A stretch of 64,000 bases of DNA from Legionella busanensis (GTDB taxonomy: Bacteria > Pseudomonadota > Gammaproteobacteria > Legionellales > Legionellaceae): assembly GCF_900461525.1 (NCBI RefSeq), contig NZ_UGOD01000001.1:2945001-3009000 (forward strand), given 5' to 3'. This document shows, one piece after another, positions 55,315-64,000 of this stretch. The translations under genes were made by a program, and so were the position numbers. The notes under the pieces are model-generated. The model did no database searches. It had not been told where the DNA came from and saw only the letters and a list, made by a program, of their open reading frames with translations. The first letter of the stretch is position 1. Every line of letters begins with the position of its first letter.

Positions 55315-56238
55315 ATGCCTAGAAATTTATTGCACATTGCAACACGAGAAAGCCCACTTGCGCTTTGGCAAGCTAATTTTGTTGCTAGTTTAATTAAAGC
55401 TAAACAGCCAGATATCACCATTGAATTATTACCTTTGGTGACTTCCGGTGATAAATTTAGTAAAGGTAAACTACAAAGTGTAGGTGGCAAAGGTTTATTT
55501 GTTAAAGAGCTGGAGGAAGCTTTATTAGATAAGCGTGCTGATTTAGCTGTTCACTCTATGAAAGACGTCCCAGCTGAGTTACCCGCTGGTTTAGGATTAA
55601 TGGCTATTTGTAAGCGTGAAAATCCATTTGATGTTTTTATTAGCCGTACTGGTTGCCCTTTAGCAGAACTTCCAGCTGAAAGTATTATTGGTACAGCGAG
55701 CTTAAGAAGGCAATCACAATTATTAGCTTATCGCCCGGATTTAACAGTGAAAGTTTTACGAGGTAATGTAAACACGCGTTTAAATAAATTATATAGTGGC
55801 GAGTATGACGGCATTATCCTTGCAGCAGCTGGTTTAATTCGCATGGATATGGAACATATTATTACGGAAAAACTACCCGACTCTTGGATGCTACCGGCAT
55901 GTGGACAAGGCGCTTTAGGTATTGAGGCTCGTAGTGATGATGAAGAGCTCGTAAATATTATTCAAGAATTAAATGATTCTTTAACTGCAACTTGTGTTTA
56001 TGCAGAACGAGAGGTTAATCGTTTATTAGGCGGTAATTGCCATGTCCCCCTGGCTGTTTTTTGTCAAGAGAGTAGCAAAGATAATTTATTATTGAGAGCT
56101 AAAGTTTTAAGCTTAGATGGTCAAACTAACATTTATGAAGAACAAGAAGGAGAAAAGGCTCAATTCCTCTCTTTAGCCAATCAAGTAGTCGATAAATTAT
56201 TAGAAAAAGGGGCTCGTGAACTACTTGCTATGTCATGA
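55315..56238 (+). CDS. hemC: Hydroxymethylbilane synthase (porphobilinogen deaminase)
   Basis: Condenses four porphobilinogens to hydroxymethylbilane. From MPRNLLHIATRESPLALW it has 307 residues. Conserved parts include KDVPAELPAGL, IGTASLRRQSQL, VLRGNVNTRL and the dipyrromethane cofactor cysteine in GGNCHVPLAVF. An upstream start would add a hydrophobic stretch foreign to the family. It starts the hemC-hemD-hemX-hemY operon. Confidence 0.95.
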   Translation: MPRNLLHIATRESPLALWQANFVASLIKAKQPDITIELLPLVTSGDKFSKGKLQSVGGKGLFVKELEEALLDKRADLAVHSMKDVPAELPAGLGLMAICKRENPFDVFISRTGCPLAELPAESIIGTASLRRQSQLLAYRPDLTVKVLRGNVNTRLNKLYSGEYDGIILAAAGLIRMDMEHIITEKLPDSWMLPACGQGALGIEARSDDEELVNIIQELNDSLTATCVYAEREVNRLLGGNCHVPLAVFCQESSKDNLLLRAKVLSLDGQTNIYEEQEGEKAQFLSLANQVVDKLLEKGARELLAMS

Positions 56239-57017
56239 TTAATAAATTAAATCACAGTTCATTGCAGGGTTTACGTGTTTTAAACACAAGACCTATTGAA
56301 CAAGGTAAAGCTTTAAGCATAGCAATTCATCAGGCTGGTGGAATAGCACTAAACTGCCCTGCATTAAGGATTGTTCCTACTAAAATAGAATGGTTACAAG
56401 CCCTACCTAATTTAGATACAGTTAAACATGCTATTTTTACTAGCGTTAATGCTGTTAATTACGCTTTTAAAATATTTGCCGAACAAAAAATTGTTTGGCC
56501 TAATCACATTGAAGTAACAGCAGTAGGAAAAAGTACAGCAAATCAATTAATACAACATGCCATTACTGTTAAAAATATTCCTATCACTGCTGATAGCGAG
56601 CATTTATTGGCCTTACCTTCATTACAACATGTTAATAAAGATATTATTCTCTTATTTAAAGGTGAAGGTGGTCGCATATTAATTCCTCAAACTCTAAAAG
56701 CACGTGGCGCAAAATTAATTGAACTGATAGTCTATCGACGTGAAGTACCTTTAATAGATCCAACGCTTTTAAAAACATGGTGGCATAATAAAACGGTGGA
56801 TATTATACTGTTTACAAGTCAAGAAGCGATGCAAAATATCTTTTCTATGTTTGAGGAACCAGCTCATTCTTGGCTTAAGAATTTACCTTGCTTAGTGATT
56901 AGTAAGCGCTTAGCGGCCGCCGCATCTTCATTAGGTATGCAAAATATTATAATTAGTAGCCCTGACACTATATTAGAGAAACTCAGTCAATTTAACAAAG
57001 GATTTACTCATGAATAA
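56235..57017 (+). CDS. hemD: Uroporphyrinogen-III synthase
   Basis: Cyclises hydroxymethylbilane with inversion of ring D. HemD is weakly conserved, but LRVLNTRPIEQGKALS, FTSVNAVNYAF, VGKSTANQL and FKGEGGR fit. The gene overlaps hemC (4 bases) and hemX (8 bases), which supports the call. It has 260 residues. Confidence 0.9.
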   Translation: MINKLNHSSLQGLRVLNTRPIEQGKALSIAIHQAGGIALNCPALRIVPTKIEWLQALPNLDTVKHAIFTSVNAVNYAFKIFAEQKIVWPNHIEVTAVGKSTANQLIQHAITVKNIPITADSEHLLALPSLQHVNKDIILLFKGEGGRILIPQTLKARGAKLIELIVYRREVPLIDPTLLKTWWHNKTVDIILFTSQEAMQNIFSMFEEPAHSWLKNLPCLVISKRLAAAASSLGMQNIIISSPDTILEKLSQFNKGFTHE

Positions 57018-58143
57018 TAATGAGGAACTAAATCAATCGTCTTTAAAAGCAGAAAAACCCATAAGTAAGTCTACTAAGGTTAATGAAACTGTAACCTCTA
57101 AAAACAATGGTGTTCGTAATATTAATGGGTGGCACATTGGCTTACTTGTTTTAACATTAATTTCTTTATTATTAGCCGCACTTTCTTTTTATCAAAATTC
57201 GCAATTAAAAGCCTTCCAGATTCAACAACAAATCGATATGGCTGATCAAATTAGAATACTGAAAAGCCAATTACAAAAAAATTCCCTACTTATTAATACC
57301 CGTACTAAAAAATTCCAAAACTTACAAAATAATTTAACTAATCATATAAATAAATTGGATAATAGCTTGCAGAATGCGCTAAAACAGCGCTTTTTTCAAA
57401 ATCAAGATTGGTTGCTTTTAAAAGCACGCTATTATTTAGAATTAGTACAATTAAATGCCCATTGGGGAGAAGATCAACAAACAACAGCCGCATTATTACA
57501 ACAAGCTGATCAGGTTTTACAAGATATACCTGAACAACAGTTATTTTCAGTTAGACAAGCTATAGCGCAAGAAATTAGTAAGATAAAAGCGTTACCAAAT
57601 GTTGACACAGCAGGCCTGTTAAGCCAACTTGATGCGGCTCAATCAATGGTTATGCAATTACCATTGCAACAAAGTTTAATTAATAGTCAGCAAACTACTT
57701 CAACCCCTACGACAGATAATTCTGGTTGGCGAGGCCAGTTTAATAATAGTTTGTCGTATTTGAAAAAATTAGTTGTAGTGCGTCGGCACGAAGGCGCTGC
57801 TCAGCCAATTTATTCACCTCTCCACCAATCTTTATTGCGTGAAGTCATTCGTATGAATCTGCAAGAAGCACAATGGGCTGTCTTACAAAAAAATACAAAA
57901 GTATATGAGCAAGCGTTAAATCAAGCTATAACAGCAATAAAAAACACCTTTGATCAAGGCGCAGCTAATACACAAGCACTTCTTAAAAACTTACAACAGT
58001 TACAACAACAGAAATTAGATTATCCCAAACCGATCGTTGATAAACCCTTAGTGCTTCTTAACCAATATATTGAAACTAGAACAAGGCCCACTATTCCTAC
58101 TGTAGCACCTGCTCCAGCCTCTGCTACAGGAGGAGAACAATGA
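57010..58143 (+). CDS. hemX: HemX-family membrane protein
   Basis: Inner-membrane protein found after hemD in gammaproteobacteria; its exact role in heme synthesis is unknown. It has one membrane segment (about 47-66, LLVLTLISLLLAALSFYQNS), then a coiled-coil part and a Gln-rich domain (WLLLKARYYLELVQLNAHWG). The 377 residues are normal. It overlaps hemY by 4 bases. Confidence 0.88.
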   Translation: MNNNEELNQSSLKAEKPISKSTKVNETVTSKNNGVRNINGWHIGLLVLTLISLLLAALSFYQNSQLKAFQIQQQIDMADQIRILKSQLQKNSLLINTRTKKFQNLQNNLTNHINKLDNSLQNALKQRFFQNQDWLLLKARYYLELVQLNAHWGEDQQTTAALLQQADQVLQDIPEQQLFSVRQAIAQEISKIKALPNVDTAGLLSQLDAAQSMVMQLPLQQSLINSQQTTSTPTTDNSGWRGQFNNSLSYLKKLVVVRRHEGAAQPIYSPLHQSLLREVIRMNLQEAQWAVLQKNTKVYEQALNQAITAIKNTFDQGAANTQALLKNLQQLQQQKLDYPKPIVDKPLVLLNQYIETRTRPTIPTVAPAPASATGGEQ

Positions 58144-59375
58144 TTATTCGCCTTTTATCCATTATTATTGTTCTTATATTAGCTATTTGGCTAGGTATCC
58201 AACTAAGTCATGATCCAGGTTATTTATTGATTGCTCTTAATCACTGGACAGTAGAAACAACATTAGGTGTGGCGATTATAGGCTTATTATTAAGTTTTAT
58301 CTTATTCCATTTTATCTTACTTTTAATAAGTCGCCTTGGCCATTTTCCAGAGCGTTATCATCGCTGGAAAACTAAGCGTCGTACACAAAAAGCACAAGCT
58401 AAAACTCGCCAAGGTTTAATCGAGTTTAGTGAAGGTTATTGGCAGTCTGCTAAAAACCATTTAATTAAAGCCCTACCCGATACTGACGCGCCCCTCTTAA
58501 ATTATTTAACCGCTGCGCGTGCGGCTCAAGAATTAGGGGACTATCAATTAAGGGACAAATATTTACGTGAAGCACAACAATCCATGCCTGAAGCAAAAGT
58601 AGCTGTCGAATTAACTCAAGCGCAATTGCAATTAGCTAACCAACAATGGGAACAAGCTCTAGCTACTTTAAGGCACTTACAAAGCCTAACCCCACATCAT
58701 CCTTATGTATTAAAATTATTAATGTATCTTTATCAAGAAGTCCGTGATTGGCCTCAACTAATTAGTATTTTACCTGAATTAAAGCGCAACCAAATAGTAA
58801 CTGGCGACAATTTTGAGCGTCTGCGACAACACACCTATTTGCAAGCCATGTCTGATTTAATTAAATTTTCCCAAACTGATGCGCTAGAAACACTAGTTCA
58901 ACAATTGCCAAAACCACTAAAAAACGATCCAGAATTGATGGCTTGTTATTGTAGGTATTTATTACAGAAACAGCAGTATGAATTAGCGGAAGCAATTTTA
59001 AGACGTTGTTTGCGAAAGCAGTATGACGATAAATTAGTGTCATTATATGGCCAATTTTATATCAATGAAGAGCAATTAAAATTTGCAGAATCACTACTAA
59101 AAAAATATCCTAACTCAGCTGTTTTATATGTATGTTTGGGCCGCCTTAGCTCATCTAATCATTTATGGGGCAAAGCAAGAAGCTATATTGAAAAAAGCTT
59201 ATCTTTAATACCTACTCCAGACGCTTATATTGAGATAGGTAAATTGCATGAACGATTTGGAGAGCAATTGCAAGCCTGCAAAGCTTATCGTGAAGGGCTA
59301 CAATTAGCACAAAAAAATACTGAAGAACAATTTAACTATAACCGCGATCTCTTTAAACTACCTTCCGTATTATAG
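58140..59375 (+). CDS. hemY: HemY protein (TPR-containing, heme operon)
   Basis: Inner-membrane protein with two N-terminal membrane segments (about 2-22 and 38-62) and a cytoplasmic or periplasmic TPR-like helical region. The N-terminal HemY signature GYWQSAKNHLIKALPDTDAP is seen (about 95-125). The 411 residues are typical. It is not the protoporphyrinogen oxidase also named HemY. Confidence 0.9.
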   Translation: MIIRLLSIIIVLILAIWLGIQLSHDPGYLLIALNHWTVETTLGVAIIGLLLSFILFHFILLLISRLGHFPERYHRWKTKRRTQKAQAKTRQGLIEFSEGYWQSAKNHLIKALPDTDAPLLNYLTAARAAQELGDYQLRDKYLREAQQSMPEAKVAVELTQAQLQLANQQWEQALATLRHLQSLTPHHPYVLKLLMYLYQEVRDWPQLISILPELKRNQIVTGDNFERLRQHTYLQAMSDLIKFSQTDALETLVQQLPKPLKNDPELMACYCRYLLQKQQYELAEAILRRCLRKQYDDKLVSLYGQFYINEEQLKFAESLLKKYPNSAVLYVCLGRLSSSNHLWGKARSYIEKSLSLIPTPDAYIEIGKLHERFGEQLQACKAYREGLQLAQKNTEEQFNYNRDLFKLPSVL

Positions 59376-59403
59376 GTAATCATCTTGAATGATAATATGT
59401 AAC

Positions 59404-59739
59404 TTAAGTAACGAGTTGAAGGGGCTTTATAAAATGTAATAGCCAGGTAATTAAAAAAACGATGGCAATGTTTAGTCTAAGGGATGCTGGTCTCTTAAGA
59501 AAAGCCTTAAAAATCCACACGATAAACTTTGTTAATAAAAAGAGTATTATCCAAGTAAAAAATATTACCAAGAAAGCCCAGGGAAGACAGCCTGAGGTAA
59601 GTCTAAAAGAGTGAAATTTTGTAAAAATACCAGCACCAGAGCGATAACATAAAATAAAAAAATAGTGCCAATCAAAAATAATAAGGCAAATTAAAGCATA
59701 AACCGTTAGAAAGCCTATACTAAGCCAGATCTTTTTCAT
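59404..59739 (-). CDS. Small membrane protein of unknown function
   Basis: A 111-residue protein with three hydrophobic segments: about 5-30 (IGFLTVYALICLIIFDWHYF), 53-75 (PWAFLVIFFTWIILFLL) and 88-106. I do not recognise the family. It converges on hemY. Codon use is like its neighbours. Confidence 0.55.
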   Translation of the reverse strand: MKKIWLSIGFLTVYALICLIIFDWHYFFILCYRSGAGIFTKFHSFRLTSGCLPWAFLVIFFTWIILFLLTKFIVWIFKAFLKRPASLRLNIAIVFLITWLLHFIKPLQLVT

Positions 59740-59842
59740 AAAAACCCATCCAAATATAAGTCCAATATCACTAATTAAAATTATCTATATTTAACTTAAT
59801 TAATTAGCTATAAATTTAGTTAAATTTTCTATAAGACAGATA

Positions 59843-60781
59843 TTATTTTAAATCCTGTGTCGCACAAGCGTCATCACAAAATTTTAAGTTCTGCTCGACC
59901 TGAATTGTGGCGTGGTGAATATTATATTTTTCTTTAAGCATTTGAACTAAGTGCTGACGAGAAGGATCTGTTAAAGAAATCTCAGGCATATACAGGTGAA
60001 CAGAAAGTGCATTTTCTTGGGTGCTCAACGCCCATATATGTAAATCATGCACCTGTTCAACACCCTCTATTGCCTTTAACGATTCTGATACTTCAAACCA
60101 AGAGATAGTCCTCGGAACGCCATCAATAATTAATCTAAAACTATCTTTAAATAGTGACCATGTTCCTTTAATAATAATAAGAGCAATCAGTAAGCCAACG
60201 ATGGGATCAATCCATAACCATCCTGTTAGATAGATAATTGCTGCTGCAATAACAACGCCTACAGAAATTAAAGCATCATAAAGTAGATGTAAAAATGCGG
60301 CACGAATATTTAAATCATTTGAACCACGTAAAAATAAGATAGCTGTAGAACCATTGATTAAAATCCCAATAGCAGCAACGAGCATCACGGAACCTGCATG
60401 CACTTGAGAAGGAGAAAACAATTTATACATTGCCTCGGTTGCAATAATACCGCAGGTAAACACTAACATAATACCATTAGCTAGTGCGGCTAAGATAGAA
60501 GTTTTCTTCATGCCATAAGTAGCTTTTTGAGTCGGTAATTTTTTTAATAATCCATTAGCTATCCAAGCTAAAACTAGTCCTAGTACATCTCCCAAATTAT
60601 GTACAGCATCTGCAAGTAAACTGGTAGAATTAGCCAGAAAAGAAAAAATAATTTGAAAAATAACAAAGGCCCCATTAGCACTAATGGCAATTAAAAATGC
60701 GCTATTAAAGGTAGCTGGTACCCCATGATGATGACTATGTTGACCATGATGATCATGATGATGCTCATGCTGTTTACTCAT
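59843..60781 (-). CDS. Cation diffusion facilitator (zinc/cobalt/cadmium efflux)
   Basis: Proton-coupled metal exporter of the CDF family. It has a His-rich N-terminus (HEHHHDHHGQHSHHH) and six membrane segments. Metal-site HxxxD pairs are in DAVHNLGDVLG and HLLYDALISVG, and a cytoplasmic C-terminal domain includes EQVHDLHIWALS. The 312 residues fit CzcD/ZitB. The metal specificity is unknown. Confidence 0.93.
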   Translation of the reverse strand: MSKQHEHHHDHHGQHSHHHGVPATFNSAFLIAISANGAFVIFQIIFSFLANSTSLLADAVHNLGDVLGLVLAWIANGLLKKLPTQKATYGMKKTSILAALANGIMLVFTCGIIATEAMYKLFSPSQVHAGSVMLVAAIGILINGSTAILFLRGSNDLNIRAAFLHLLYDALISVGVVIAAAIIYLTGWLWIDPIVGLLIALIIIKGTWSLFKDSFRLIIDGVPRTISWFEVSESLKAIEGVEQVHDLHIWALSTQENALSVHLYMPEISLTDPSRQHLVQMLKEKYNIHHATIQVEQNLKFCDDACATQDLK

Positions 60782-60968
60782 AAATGCTCCTAACGTTTAA
60801 AACTAGGCCTCTTTCCAAACCGTCAGTGAACGAGGTAAAGTCTAGTGAAAAAGGGCTGAAAAAGTAACTGTGTCAAGTAGTACAAGAGCATCCCTATCTA
60901 CATGGAGACAGGCTTTGAAAGTATTTTTTCAGCACCGATTGGCCATTAATAGCGGTTTGAAAAGAGGT

Positions 60969-61619
60969 TTACTCTTGCTCATTACCATAATAATTAATGC
61001 CAATTTTAATTCTCTCTCTATCATTTTTCTTTCGCCAACTATTGGTATCACGTAAGGAATAAACGCAACCACAGTACTCTTGTTTATAAAAATTTTCCCG
61101 CTTAGCGATTTCATACATACGCGCAGCGCCATCATTTTTACGCCAGTTATAAGTCCAATATATCAGTCCTGGATAGCGGTCTGCAGCTCTTATCCCTGAG
61201 TCATTAATTTGATTCATATCCTTCCAGCGTGAAATACCTAATGAACTACTAATGACAGGAAAACCATGCTCATATGCATAAAGAGCCGTGCGCTCAAAAC
61301 GCATATCAAAACACATACTGCAGCGTTTACCACGTTCTGGCTCCCATTCTAAGCCCTTTGCTCGAGCAAACCAGTTATCTTTATCATAATCTGCATCAAT
61401 AAAAGGAATATTGTGCTTCTCGGCAAACGCAATATTTTCTTGCTTTCTAATTTCATACTCTTGTACAGGATGAATATTAGGATTATAGAAAAAAATGGAA
61501 AAATTAATTTTAGAAAAAATTAACGCTTCCATTACTTCCCCTGAGCACGGCGCACAACACGAGTGCAGTAGCAACTTATCTGCCCCATTAGGAAGAATTA
61601 ATTGTTCACGATTGATCAT
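60969..61619 (-). CDS. queH: Epoxyqueuosine reductase QueH
   Basis: Metal-dependent enzyme for the last step of queuosine synthesis. It shows the CCAPCSGE motif (about 21-28), [10 protein letters not shown] (about 98-107) and [11 protein letters not shown] near the C-terminus; these cysteines bind the iron-sulfur cluster and metal. The 216 residues are typical. It overlaps orn by 14 bases, in a cca-orn-queH operon. Confidence 0.92.
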   Translation of the reverse strand: MINREQLILPNGADKLLLHSCCAPCSGEVMEALIFSKINFSIFFYNPNIHPVQEYEIRKQENIAFAEKHNIPFIDADYDKDNWFARAKGLEWEPERGKRCSMCFDMRFERTALYAYEHGFPVISSSLGISRWKDMNQINDSGIRAADRYPGLIYWTYNWRKNDGAARMYEIAKRENFYKQEYCGCVYSLRDTNSWRKKNDRERIKIGINYYGNEQE

Positions 61620-62172
61620 GATCTTTGCTCGGTAAATTAATAAAATGTTGTCGATAATAAACTAATTCAGCAATAGAATCTTTTATATCGTCTAAAGCTA
61701 AATGTTTTGATTCTTTTGTTGCTCCATCAATGAGCTTAGGCTGCCAGCGCTTGACTAACTCTTTTAAAGTGCTGACGTCTAAATTACGATAATGAAAAAA
61801 TGCTGCCAATTCCGGCATATATTTATATAAAAACCGTCTATCCTGGCAAATGCTATTACCACACATGGGTGACTTGCCTTTATTAATATATTTTTTTAAA
61901 AATTCAATCGTTTGTTGTTCAGCGATCACTTCGGTAATATTAGACTCAAGGACGCGTTTTACTAAACCAGATTGATTATGCTGCCTTGTATTCCACTCAT
62001 CCATATTAGACATTATCTCTTCGGATTGATTAATAGCAATGACAGGTCCTTCTGCTAAAATATTTAAATGTAGATCCGTAACAACAGTTGCTATCTCAAT
62101 AATTTTGTCTTTCTCTGGCTCAAGGCCAGTCATTTCTAGATCTATCCAAATTAAATTATTATTACTTTTCAT
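61606..62172 (-). CDS. orn: Oligoribonuclease
   Basis: DEDDh 3'-5' exonuclease that degrades 2- to 5-base RNAs and the linear c-di-GMP product pGpG. The motifs are [20 protein letters not shown] (D-E), [11 protein letters not shown] and [11 protein letters not shown] (H-D). The 188 residues are typical. Its start overlaps the cca stop by 4 bases. Confidence 0.96.
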   Translation of the reverse strand: MKSNNNLIWIDLEMTGLEPEKDKIIEIATVVTDLHLNILAEGPVIAINQSEEIMSNMDEWNTRQHNQSGLVKRVLESNITEVIAEQQTIEFLKKYINKGKSPMCGNSICQDRRFLYKYMPELAAFFHYRNLDVSTLKELVKRWQPKLIDGATKESKHLALDDIKDSIAELVYYRQHFINLPSKDHDQS

Positions 62173-63395
62173 TCTTTATTCCAAGATTTTATAATTAACT
62201 CAGTGCAAGCCGTACGTCGTTTATAGAGTTCTTCTTTAATTGCTACACCTTGATAACCTTCTGCAATTACAGCCTGCGCAGAAATTTTTAAACATTCATT
62301 AAGTATATATTGCCACCTTTCTTCTTGCGGATAATCTACTATTTTACCACGACCTTGTAAGTCTGCCTTACATACCTTTAAAAGTTGTTCAAATATATTA
62401 GGCCTACGAAAAGCATCAGTTTGCTCTAATATTTTGACAATAGTTTTCGCTTTAAGCTCAACTAGCCGATGAATATTAAGATGAAATTTTGATCCCATGA
62501 TTGCTAACTTACGGTAATTAGCTGGAATACGTAAACGTTGGCATAAAGATTCAATAACCTTTATTCCTCTTTCTTCATGCCCATGATGGCTTGGCCATTT
62601 AGTCATAGGGCTTAGTGCTTTACCTAAATCATGTAAAAGGGCAGCAAAGCGAACCATTGGTTCAGTTGTAGCTAAGGCAGCGGCTTGCAAAACCAAAAGA
62701 GTATGTACACCACTATCGATCTCAGGATGATATTGAGGTGGATTGGGAATACCAAATAAAGCGTCTAATTCCGGCAATACAACACCTAAAGCATCGCATT
62801 CACGTAATGTTTTAATAAACACTTCAGGATTTTTCTCACTTAAGCTACGATGCCATTCTTGCCATACTCTTTCCGGTACAAGATAATTTAGTTCGCCCTC
62901 TTTCACCATTTTATACATAAGCAGCCGAGTTTCTTCAGCTAATTGAAAACCTAAATGATGATAACGGGCTGCAAAACGTGCAACGCGTAAAACGCGGACG
63001 GGATCTTCAATAAAAGACTCAGAAACATGGCGAAGCTTTTTAGCTTTAATGTCATTAACACCACCAAAGGGATCAATAATATTGCCAGTATCATCCATTG
63101 CGATAGCATTTATTGTTAAATCTCGCCGCTTTAAATCCTCTTCTAAAGTGACATGCTCATCAAAATCACAAGTAAACCCATAATAACCTGGCGCAGTTTT
63201 TCGTTCTTGGCGAGCCAAGGCATATTCTTCACGTGTGGTGGGATGCAAAAAAACTGGAAAATCACGACCAACTTGTTGGTAACCCTGTTTTTTCATTAAA
63301 GAGGGTGTAGCACCTATTACTACCCAATCACGCTCTTTAATAGGATAATTAAGTAGCTGATCGCGGACAGCGCCTCCTACTAAGTAAATTTTCAT
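62169..63395 (-). CDS. cca: CCA-adding tRNA nucleotidyltransferase
   Basis: Adds and repairs the CCA end of tRNAs. The N-terminus [20 protein letters not shown] and DWVVIG contain the nucleotidyl-transfer site, and [13 protein letters not shown] follows. An HD domain ([11 protein letters not shown]) is in the second half, giving phosphatase and phosphodiesterase activity, as in E. coli. The 408 residues match the long gammaproteobacterial type. Confidence 0.95.
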   Translation of the reverse strand: MKIYLVGGAVRDQLLNYPIKERDWVVIGATPSLMKKQGYQQVGRDFPVFLHPTTREEYALARQERKTAPGYYGFTCDFDEHVTLEEDLKRRDLTINAIAMDDTGNIIDPFGGVNDIKAKKLRHVSESFIEDPVRVLRVARFAARYHHLGFQLAEETRLLMYKMVKEGELNYLVPERVWQEWHRSLSEKNPEVFIKTLRECDALGVVLPELDALFGIPNPPQYHPEIDSGVHTLLVLQAAALATTEPMVRFAALLHDLGKALSPMTKWPSHHGHEERGIKVIESLCQRLRIPANYRKLAIMGSKFHLNIHRLVELKAKTIVKILEQTDAFRRPNIFEQLLKVCKADLQGRGKIVDYPQEERWQYILNECLKISAQAVIAEGYQGVAIKEELYKRRTACTELIIKSWNKE

Positions 63396-63510
63396 TGATA
63401 AACCTTTATAACCGATTGGCTTGACTGTATTAAATAATCTGTCTAACTTGTACTTTATAGCATTTTGGCCTCATAATGTACAAATTTTTAATATTTAAGT
63501 TTACAACAGA

Positions 63511-63648
63511 CCTCTTGCCTAACCTGTTTATTTTGCGTGAGTGCAAGGCGCAAGGGTTTTGAGGAGCGGAGTTTACATAGCGTAAATGAGCACCGGAGAA
63601 ATCCTTGCAACACAGCAATCACGTGAAATAAACAGGTTAGTTAAGAGG
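63511..63648. repeat. MITE-like repeat family 1, copy 3 (inverted)
   Basis: A 138-base element with long imperfect terminal repeats (CCTCTTGCCTAACCTGTTTA against TAAACAGGTTAGTTAAGAGG). On the minus strand its core (ATTTCTCCGGTGCTCATTTA, then CCGCTCCTCAAAACCCTTGC) aligns with copies 1 and 2. The ends differ from those copies. It lies between cca and rsgA. Confidence 0.75.
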
Positions 63649-63674
63649 GCTAATGGATAGGCTACATTTTAATT

Positions 63675-64000
63675 ATGGGTAAAAGACGACTTAATAAACA
63701 ACAGACTGCTCGTGTTCAAAGAATCCAAGCGAGTTACCAACAGCCTCATATTGATTCTTCCAATCATGAAGATGGCCTTATTATTTCCCGCTTTAGCCGG
63801 CACGCTGAAGTTGAGGATAATAAGGGAAAACGATTTCACTGCTCTATTCGCCCTAATATTGATTCTTTAGTTGCAGGTGATCGCGTTGTTTGGCAATCAA
63901 CGGGTATTGATCAAGGTGTTGTTTTAAGCCGCTATCCACGTAAAACAATTCTAACGCGTACTGATAAACGTGATGAGCATAAACCAATTGCTGCTAATAT
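63675..64000 (+). CDS. rsgA: Ribosome small-subunit-dependent GTPase A, N-terminal part
   Basis: The gene starts at ATG 63675 and runs off the window. The visible 108 residues (MGKRRLNKQQTARVQRIQAS, then SRFSRHAEVEDNKGKRFHCS) cover the basic N-terminus and OB-fold of RsgA/YjeQ, a 30S assembly GTPase. The GTPase domain is outside. It is divergent from cca and orn; in E. coli rsgA adjoins orn too. Confidence 0.92.
   Translation, partial: MGKRRLNKQQTARVQRIQASYQQPHIDSSNHEDGLIISRFSRHAEVEDNKGKRFHCSIRPNIDSLVAGDRVVWQSTGIDQGVVLSRYPRKTILTRTDKRDEHKPIAAN

Noticed and set aside
60870-61055. Small open frame between the CDF gene and queH
   Set aside because: It overlaps queH on the opposite strand and has no ribosome site.

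Overview
The window is AT-rich (mid-30s percent GC by eye). It carries one block of the Dot/Icm type IVB secretion system in a gammaproteobacterial housekeeping background. DotD, DotC, DotB, DotA, IcmV, IcmW and IcmX are all recognisable over most of their length, so the organism is very probably a Legionella species or close relative, though not obviously L. pneumophila. The species was not determined.

Layout. 1-7.3 kb: tail of an adenosine deaminase-like gene, rpoH, the ftsY-ftsE-ftsX operon (minus), then two M16 peptidase-family genes and rsmD (plus). 7.3-16 kb: the Dot/Icm block dotD-dotC-dotB (plus), icmV-dotA (minus) and icmW-icmX (plus). dotB and dotA converge directly, and a CpxR-like box lies in the icmV/icmW divergent promoter. 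16-23.4 kb: a GT9 glycosyltransferase, a small zinc protein, miaA, mutL, an amidase, tsaE and nnr (minus). 23.6-28.8 kb: sspB-sspA, the cytochrome bc1 genes petABC, rplM-rpsI. 29-37 kb: the classic thrS-infC-rpmI-rplT-pheS-pheT-ihfA translation cluster, with an AUU start on infC and a terminator before pheS, plus tRNA-Val.

37.2-50.4 kb is the accessory part. Coding density is low and the gaps are very AT-rich. It holds secreted small proteins (two of them tandem paralogues), a serine hydrolase, a nucleoside phosphorylase, a DUF4949-like exported protein and several plausible Dot/Icm effectors. The effector candidates are a protein with a C-terminal F-box-like motif, a protein with five near-identical 27-residue ankyrin-like repeats plus a coiled coil, a lipase with a complete Ser-Asp-His set, and a low-complexity protein with an acidic tail. 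An IS6-type transposase remnant and large palindromes also lie here. 50.4-64 kb returns to housekeeping: ppiase, tgt, dsbB, a c5-type cytochrome, a VanX-like dipeptidase, an LqsR-like orphan response regulator, hemC-hemD-hemX-hemY, a cation efflux gene, queH, orn, cca and the start of rsgA.

Non-coding structure is rich. One MITE-like family occurs three times (17.3, 23.4 and 63.5 kb). A second palindromic family occurs twice (29.0 and 32.1-32.4 kb); its second copy is interrupted by a 139-bp element with IS5/IS903-like ends and a 9-bp target duplication. All functional assignments come from reading the sequence; no database search was run.
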